From: Glycocaulis sp.
Lineage (GTDB): Bacteria; Pseudomonadota; Alphaproteobacteria; Caulobacterales; Maricaulaceae
Assembly (NCBI GenBank): GCA_022565665.1
Contig: JAIUMI010000011.1
Coordinates: forward strand, 28,810 to 92,809
Direction of reading: 5' to 3'
Length of the DNA: 64,000 bases
Part shown: piece after piece, positions 59,369 through 64,000 of the stretch
How positions within the stretch are numbered: the stretch's first letter is position 1
Layout: the number at the start of each line of letters is the position of its first letter
The notes under the pieces: generated by a model
Database searches by the model: none
Told to the model about the DNA's origin: nothing
What the model saw: only the letters and a program-made list of their open reading frames with translations
Position numbers and translations under genes: made by a program

Positions 59369-59964
59369 AGCCGCACCTGACGGAAGGGCCGCAGCAGCGC
59401 GTCTACATCACTGGACAGGCGCGCCGGGCCGCGTGAGGTCCGTTCTGCCCGCTCCGCCCCCGCATAGCCTTTCGCGACGAGGCGCAGGATCGCTTCGATG
59501 AGGGGCGGCGGCACGGCGTCTGCCGTCCCGCCATAGCCTGCGGTGAAATCGATCTCGATGCCCGCTGCCAGCCGCCCCGGACGCGGGAAGGCATAGGGCG
59601 CGCGGGCGATGATCCGGCCGGGATCGGCGTTTACGTCGACGCGGTATTCCTCCGCGTCCCAGACCGCCGCCCCGTGCTGGCGGTCGAAGGTGCGGATCTC
59701 CTCCACGCTGACCAGCGGCGAGAGGCCCACCGCGAAGGCCGAGCCACAACCCGACAGGCGGCGCACCAGCCAGCCATCGAGCGTTTCGCGGACCTGGCGG
59801 GTGATCAGCGCCCGGCCCGTTTCGGCCTCCACCCGCGCGGTGGCGCTGGTGATGAGGGTTTCGACAAGAGCGTCCTCGCCCGCATGGCCGATCCGCAGCC
59901 AGGCCTTGGCATCGGACAGGGAAACGGGCGCTGCGGGGGCAGCCCCGAGCGTTTGCAATGCCAT
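59365..59964 (-). CDS. GTA g6: head-tail connector (adaptor) protein
   Basis: A 199-residue adaptor with the phage gp6/gp8-like pattern (VSLSDAKAWLRIGHAGEDAL, TSATARVEAETGRALITR, IEIDFTAGYGG). The ATG at 59964 starts MALQTLGAAPAAP, the family N-terminus; upstream in-frame sequence runs into the repeat and is rejected. The long gap before it carries copy B of the GTA repeat. Confidence 0.88.
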   Translation of the reverse strand: MALQTLGAAPAAPVSLSDAKAWLRIGHAGEDALVETLITSATARVEAETGRALITRQVRETLDGWLVRRLSGCGSAFAVGLSPLVSVEEIRTFDRQHGAAVWDAEEYRVDVNADPGRIIARAPYAFPRPGRLAAGIEIDFTAGYGGTADAVPPPLIEAILRLVAKGYAGAERAERTSRGPARLSSDVDALLRPFRQVRL

Positions 59965-60080
59965 GGTGATGTTCCTGTTTTTAGGTTCGCGAGAAGTCGC
60001 GGGCGCAAGGCCTGTCCCCGGCTTGACCGGGGATCGCGCTTGCGGCGCTTCGCGCCGGGGTGAGGCGAGCCCCCCTCCGC

Positions 60081-60184
60081 TGTCATCACCCGCTTCATGC
60101 GGGTGACCCATGCCTGAGAGCGACGTTCAAGCGGAGGCTTGAGGCATGGGTCCCCGGGACCGCTTCGCGGCCCGAGGATGACAG
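60081..60184. repeat. GTA-associated ~105-base repeat, copy B
   Basis: The copy between g5 and g6. It runs from TGTCATCACCCGCTTCATGC to GAGGATGACAG. Internal complementary segments (GACCCATGCCT with AGGCATGGGTC) and two side hairpins (CACCCGC/GCGGGTG; CCGCTTCGCGG) give a cloverleaf-like fold. Same orientation as copies A and C. Confidence 0.88.
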
Positions 60185-60225
60185 CACGGATAGGCGAGTG
60201 GGTAGGAAGACGTGCGAACCGCTCC

Positions 60226-61437
60226 CTACTCTTCCGCGAACTTCATCAGCTTGATGGCGTTGAAATCCTGCACCCCGCCGCCGACGCGCTTGGTGGTGTA
60301 GAAGAGCACGTAGGGCTTGGCCGAATAGGGATCGCGCAACACCTCGATGCCCTGACGATCCACGACCAGATAGCCGCGCTCGAAATCGCCAAAGGCAATT
60401 GCGAACTGGTTGGCGCCGATATCGGGCATGTCCTCGGCCTCGGTCAGCGGATAGCCCATGAGGCTTGCCGCCTCACCGGCCACGGTCGAAGGCTGCCAGA
60501 TATAGTGCCCGTCCGCGTCTTTCAGCTTGCGCACGCGCGACACCGTCTGGCGGTTCATCACGAAGCGCGCATTGGCGCGGTAGGCGGTGGCCGGCGCATA
60601 GACCAGATCGATCAGCGCATCGACAGGATCTTCGTCGAAATCACCGGCCGCGCCGCTGGCCACATAGCCGATCTCGCCCCAGCTCTGCGTGCCTTCGGGC
60701 TCCTTGTCATAGGAGAGGAAGCCGCGCGGCTGGTTGGTGCCATTGCCCGACACGAAGGCCTTGCCCTCTTCGGCGGCGAACACATCGCGCACCTCTTCGG
60801 CGAGCCACTGGTCCACATCGGCCAGCGCATCATCAAGGATGACCGGCGTTGCGGCCGGCATGGCATAAAGCTCGGCGGTCGGGAACTCGATCAGGGTCAG
60901 CTCCGGCGTATTGGTCTCGGTGCGCGAGCCGGTCTCGGCAGACCAGCCCGCCGCTGCGCCGCCCAGGCTGACCGGCTTGCGGAAGGTGTGGCTTGTCGTC
61001 TGGCGCACACTTGCTATGGCGCGGATGGGAGAGCTTTCAGAGATCAGGCGGTTGATCAGCGCCTCGGTTTCCGGCGGCGCGACATAGCCGCCATCGCCGG
61101 GCGAGCCAGCCGAGAGGGCTTTGGCCTCGATCAGGGCCGAGGCATCGCCCCGGCGCACATAAGCGTTCCAGCCGGGTTGGCTCACGCCCTTGCGGCCTGA
61201 CAGCGCCGGGCGCGAGGCATCCACATGCATGCGGTCGAGCGCGGCCTTCTGGCGGGTCAGCGCCGCGTCGATGCGCGCCACCTTCTCCTCCAGCAGCACG
61301 TCGGCGTTTCGGCGTTTCTCGATCTCGGAGAGGCGCTGGTCATTGGCCGACTTGAACTGCTCGAAGGCGGAGAGGAAGTCATGCAGGGCGGCGCGCGTCT
61401 GGCTGTTGGGCGCGCTCATCTTGGTTTCACGGGTCAT
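60226..61437 (-). CDS. GTA g5: major capsid protein (HK97 fold)
   Basis: A 403-residue HK97-type capsid precursor. Residues 15-75 form the coiled-coil delta domain that is cut away by the g4 protease; the shell-forming part follows (LSAGSPGDGGYVAPPETEAL, then GAAAGWSAETGSRTETNTP and NGTNQPRGFLSYD). The ATG at 61437 has AAGGAC upstream. It follows g4 after 40 bases. Confidence 0.95.
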   Translation of the reverse strand: MTRETKMSAPNSQTRAALHDFLSAFEQFKSANDQRLSEIEKRRNADVLLEEKVARIDAALTRQKAALDRMHVDASRPALSGRKGVSQPGWNAYVRRGDASALIEAKALSAGSPGDGGYVAPPETEALINRLISESSPIRAIASVRQTTSHTFRKPVSLGGAAAGWSAETGSRTETNTPELTLIEFPTAELYAMPAATPVILDDALADVDQWLAEEVRDVFAAEEGKAFVSGNGTNQPRGFLSYDKEPEGTQSWGEIGYVASGAAGDFDEDPVDALIDLVYAPATAYRANARFVMNRQTVSRVRKLKDADGHYIWQPSTVAGEAASLMGYPLTEAEDMPDIGANQFAIAFGDFERGYLVVDRQGIEVLRDPYSAKPYVLFYTTKRVGGGVQDFNAIKLMKFAEE

Positions 61438-61477
61438 GGGGAAGTCCTTTTATATTGAAGAAGTTGAGGGAGAAAAT

Positions 61478-61969
61478 TCAGGCGAGCACCGTGTCGAGGA
61501 AGGCCTCGACCTGCGTGTCTTCGGCCTCTGGTGCGGGCAGGATTTCCAGGCGCGCGCCCTCGGCCATCGGGAAGGTGACGATGGAGATTTCCCAGAGATC
61601 CAGCCGGGTCAGGACGCGGCCCTTGCCGTCAGCGCGCAACTTTTCATCAAGGACACGAAAGCCGATGGAGAGCCCGTCAACCGCGCCTTCACGGATCAGG
61701 GCTGCCGTGGCTGCGCCGCGTCCGGTGGTCTCCAGGATATGGCCGCGCACATAGAGGCCGCGCGCATCCTCATGAACCTCGTCCCACACGCCGACGGGCT
61801 CGTCCGCCTCGTGCTGGAACAGCATGCGGATGCCCTCCGCCCCGCGCTTTGCAAGGCTGTCGGCAAACGCGCCGGGGCGGACAATGTCGCCTGAATGATC
61901 CTCGATATTGAACACGCTGGCATAGCCGGCGATCTCGAGCCTTGCGCCCGAGCCGTTATCTGCTGTCAT
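61478..61969 (-). CDS. GTA g4: prohead protease
   Basis: A 163-residue HK97-type maturation protease with His53 in LFQHEADEPVG and Ser101 in VDGLSIGF as the likely catalytic pair. It starts at the ATG at 61969, which has a strong AAGGAGG site; the frame upstream is in repeat-bearing DNA. It cuts the delta domain from g5. Confidence 0.93.
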   Translation of the reverse strand: MTADNGSGARLEIAGYASVFNIEDHSGDIVRPGAFADSLAKRGAEGIRMLFQHEADEPVGVWDEVHEDARGLYVRGHILETTGRGAATAALIREGAVDGLSIGFRVLDEKLRADGKGRVLTRLDLWEISIVTFPMAEGARLEILPAPEAEDTQVEAFLDTVLA

Positions 61970-62035
61970 CCGACAGCCTCCTTCTTGTTGGGGGTGTTTG
62001 GGTGTTTGGTCGTTTGGTACGAAGCGGAAAATCGC

Positions 62036-62140
62036 TATCATCACCCGCTTTATGCGGGTGACCCATGCCGGCGAGGGGCGATCAGCCGGGAAGTTTCAGG
62101 CATGGGTCCCCGGGACCGCTACGCGGCCCGGGGATGACAC
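62036..62140. repeat. GTA-associated ~105-base repeat, copy C
   Basis: The copy between g3.5 and g4, from TATCATCACCCGCTTTATGC to GGGGATGACA. It differs from copy B at scattered positions, several of which keep pairing in the stems. The rest of the gap (62141-62279) holds two more hairpins, GGCGCGTAGCGCC and CCCCCGCGGAGGCGGGGG. Confidence 0.88.
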
Positions 62141-62279
62141 GTGTTGATAGGTGTTGGCTGAGACGTGCTCTCCGGCGCGTAGCGCCACTAGCGCGACCGC
62201 GCGCCCGCAGCTTCTGCGAGGAGCGAAGCCCGGCCTGCCCCCGCGGAGGCGGGGGATGGGCTGAGCACAGGAAAAGACG

Positions 62280-62531
62280 CTACTCCCCCGCCAGACGCCG
62301 CTCGATGCGTTCAAGGGCGATGCGGGTGTGGACCGAGTGCTCCTCCAGCCTCGCAAGGCGCTCGGAGACAGGCGCGGCAGCCTCCGCGCGCGCTTCAAGA
62401 TGGCGGATGCGCTCGCCGGTCGCCCCGGCCCAGATCAGCCCGCCCGCGGTCTGCAGCGCGATGGTGACAATCACGCCGAGTGTGACCTGGCGGTCGATCC
62501 GCCAGTTGAAGGGACGTTGCTCACTCATCAT
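62280..62531 (-). CDS. GTA g3.5: small membrane/coiled-coil protein
   Basis: An 83-residue protein with one hydrophobic segment (about residues 17-36) and a C-terminal coiled coil (IRHLEARAEAA, ERLARLEEH). It matches the position and form of RcGTA g3.5. Two adjacent ATGs (62531, 62528) are possible starts; both overlap the g3 end. Function is not established. Confidence 0.8.
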   Translation of the reverse strand: MMSEQRPFNWRIDRQVTLGVIVTIALQTAGGLIWAGATGERIRHLEARAEAAAPVSERLARLEEHSVHTRIALERIERRLAGE

Positions 62532-63681
62532 CCTCTCCTTGCGCTTCTTCTTTGAGGCCCACCATGCGGCGCTGCTCGGCGCGGCTCAGAAAATCCGCCT
62601 CGCCAATGCGCTTCCAGCGCGTCAGGCGCTCCTCGGAAAGTGCGGGCAGCGCATCCTCATCCGGCGCAATGGCAAAGCCTTCGCCCAGCCACGGCTCCAG
62701 CCAGTTCTGCAGGGACATCGCGGTCTTCCTCGCCAGCGGCAGCACGGTCTGGCGATAGAAGGCGAGATTGGCCTCGCGATAGTTGGCGTAGGTATTGTCA
62801 CCGGGCAGGCCCAGCATCATGGGCGGCACCCCGAAGGCGAGCGCGATCTCGCGCGCGGCTTCCCGCCGGGCGGCGATGAAGTCCATCTCGGCGGGCGAAT
62901 GCCCCATGGGTTTCCACTCCAGCCCGCCTTCCAGCAGGAGGGGGCGGCCTGCATTGGCAGGGCCGGAGTGGAGGCTTTCGAGCTCCGTCTTCAGGCGCTC
63001 ATATTGCTGATCGGTCAGGCGCGCTTCGCCGCCATCGCGGCTGGTGACCACCAGCGCGCCGGAGGGCCGGGCGGCGTTATCCAGAAGCGCTTTCGCCCAC
63101 GCCCCGCCCGCATTGTGCACATCGACGGCTTTCGCCGCCGCCTCCAGCGGCGGATGGCCGTAATGATCATCGGACGGGTTGAAGAGTTTGAGATGCAGGA
63201 CAGGGCTTTTGCCGCTCGCGCGATCGCGTTCGATTCTGCGCCGGTCAGAGCCATTGCGGTATTCCCAGGCATCCGCCCAGCCCTTCGGCCCCGGCATGAC
63301 GCGCATCCGGTCGGGGCGCAGGACGAACAGCCCGGACGGCCCGTCAAAGCCTTCCGCGATTTCCAGATACGCATTGCCCGCAACCTGCAAATGGCCGTGG
63401 AAGGTTTCAAACAGCTCCACGCCGGTCTGGTCGGGATTGGGGTGGGTCAGGAGCTGGCGCACCGCGCCCGCCGCCCTGCCCTCGCCCGCAATTGTCATCG
63501 GCACGCTGGCAGCGGCCTCGGCGATCAGGCGCACACAGCGATGGGCTACGGCGTTGCGGCCATAGCCCTCGCGGGCCAAGCCTGCATAGTCACGCGGGCT
63601 CCACGCAGCCCTTGGGGCAAGCGATAGCGCCACCAGCCTGCCCGCGCTCTTGCGCTGCAAGCCAAGCCATTGTCTCAGCAT
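62521..63681 (-). CDS. GTA g3: portal protein
   Basis: A 386-residue HK97-family portal, the dodecameric DNA gate at one capsid vertex. It begins MLRQWLGLQRKSAGRLVALS and carries YGRNAVAHRCVRLIAEAAAS, FETFHGHLQVAGNAYLEIAE and ALAFGVPPMMLGLPGDNTYA. The ATG at 63681 is the family start. It is the most upstream GTA gene in the window; the large terminase expected just before it is not present in the remaining sequence. Confidence 0.94.
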   Translation of the reverse strand: MLRQWLGLQRKSAGRLVALSLAPRAAWSPRDYAGLAREGYGRNAVAHRCVRLIAEAAASVPMTIAGEGRAAGAVRQLLTHPNPDQTGVELFETFHGHLQVAGNAYLEIAEGFDGPSGLFVLRPDRMRVMPGPKGWADAWEYRNGSDRRRIERDRASGKSPVLHLKLFNPSDDHYGHPPLEAAAKAVDVHNAGGAWAKALLDNAARPSGALVVTSRDGGEARLTDQQYERLKTELESLHSGPANAGRPLLLEGGLEWKPMGHSPAEMDFIAARREAAREIALAFGVPPMMLGLPGDNTYANYREANLAFYRQTVLPLARKTAMSLQNWLEPWLGEGFAIAPDEDALPALSEERLTRWKRIGEADFLSRAEQRRMVGLKEEAQGEDDE

Positions 63682-64000
63682 CGGTTTTTCTCTTTTTTGT
63701 TTGTGTTTTGAATACACCCGTCCCGTCGCCCCCGCGCAGGCGGGGGCCCAGAGATCGAAGGGCAAAGGCAGTGCCAGGCGGCTCTGGATCCCCGCCTGCG
63801 CGGGGATGACGCGGGGGGATGCTCCTTCACCTGCGTCACTTACGAAAGCTTTGGGGCGTCAGAAAAGATGGACCCCGGGGGGGGGGGCCGGGGCCCCGGG
63901 GGGGTGGGCCACCCCCGCCCCCCCCGGGGCCCCGCCCCCCGCCCGGGGCGAAGGGTAAGCACACCCCCGCGCCACGAGCCTGCCCCCCCCCCGGGGGGAG
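63682..64000. other. intergenic repeat and probable damaged contig end
   Basis: No gene is visible. A GC-rich palindromic element (CGCCCCCGCGCAGGCGGGGGC near 63727-63747 and CCCCGCCTGCGCGGGG near 63788-63804) precedes a normal stretch to about 63868. From 63871 the sequence is almost wholly runs of G and C, unlike any other part of the window. It reads as unreliable base-calling or assembly at a strong hairpin, so the g2/g1 terminase region is lost. Confidence 0.8.

Noticed and set aside
60081-60184. The cloverleaf-like repeats as tRNA genes
   Set aside because: They lack tRNA-type T-loop and anticodon features and the TGTCAT/ATGACA ends are not an acceptor stem; there are three near-identical intergenic copies.
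51578-63681. The phage-like cluster as an ordinary prophage
   Set aside because: Gene order, the g15 TIM-barrel protein and g10/g12/g13 families match Rhodobacter-type GTA, and no integrase, lysogeny or replication genes are present in the window.
63871-63960. G-quadruplex or origin-like G-rich structure at the window end
   Set aside because: The run quality suggests base-calling or assembly failure, so no structure is claimed.

Overview
The window is GC-rich DNA from an alphaproteobacterium, most likely of the Caulobacterales/Maricaulales group (Hyphomonadaceae- or Maricaulaceae-like). The grounds are a PleC-type cell-cycle kinase, a Rhodobacter-type gene transfer agent (GTA) cluster, and the run ccmI-ccmE-ccmF-ccmH / degP / two-component pair / glnE, which I recall as a conserved alphaproteobacterial order. 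Genus cannot be fixed from the sequence alone. I found no rRNA, tRNA, CRISPR array or insertion sequence.

Region 1 (1-27 kb) is an accessory uptake and catabolic region. The minus-strand run from about 10.7 to 1.1 kb encodes a HapK-like protein, an SDR, a polysaccharide-deacetylase-like enzyme, a CpcT/CpeT-like protein, a VOC lipoprotein, then CitE-type lyase, MaoC hydratase, acyl-CoA dehydrogenase, class III CoA-transferase, thioesterase, a DUF433/DUF5615 toxin-antitoxin pair and a second class III CoA-transferase. Around 10.8-23.4 kb lie a methyltransferase, HicAB, a VOC protein, a medium-chain reductase, an alpha/beta hydrolase with His at the usual nucleophile position, a PUA/EVE-like HNH nuclease, a TRAP transporter, a Tat-exported flavin amine oxidase and a second CpcT/CpeT-like protein. 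At 23.5-27 kb are a TonB-dependent receptor and a DUF1838 protein. Six intergenic regions here share a palindrome, consensus AAATGATATATCATTT, at 7175, 10755, 13905, 20833, 26014 and 27051. I take it as the operator of one regulon. No regulator gene is present in this region. Together the genes look like an outer-membrane-to-CoA-thioester route for an unidentified substrate.

Region 2 (27-51.3 kb) is mostly chromosomal backbone: pleC, an EF-hand/ECF sigma/anti-sigma/CnrX-like operon, glnE, a Tat-exported arginine-deiminase-family protein, a sensor kinase and regulator beside a DegP-type protease, a hydrolase-OsmC fusion, cytochrome c maturation genes headed by a DUF938 methyltransferase, an unknown 456-residue protein, a PhoPQ-like pair with a PepSY protein, and a DnaJ-family chaperone.

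Region 3 (51.5-63.7 kb, all minus strand) is a GTA structural cluster, in transcription order g3 portal, g3.5, g4 protease, g5 capsid, g6, g8, g9, g10, g10.1, g11, g12, g13, g14, g15. No g7 lies between g6 and g8, and the terminase genes are not in the window. Three copies of a roughly 105-base structured repeat sit in the gaps of this cluster. The last ~130 bases are almost pure G/C homopolymer runs and look like a damaged contig end.
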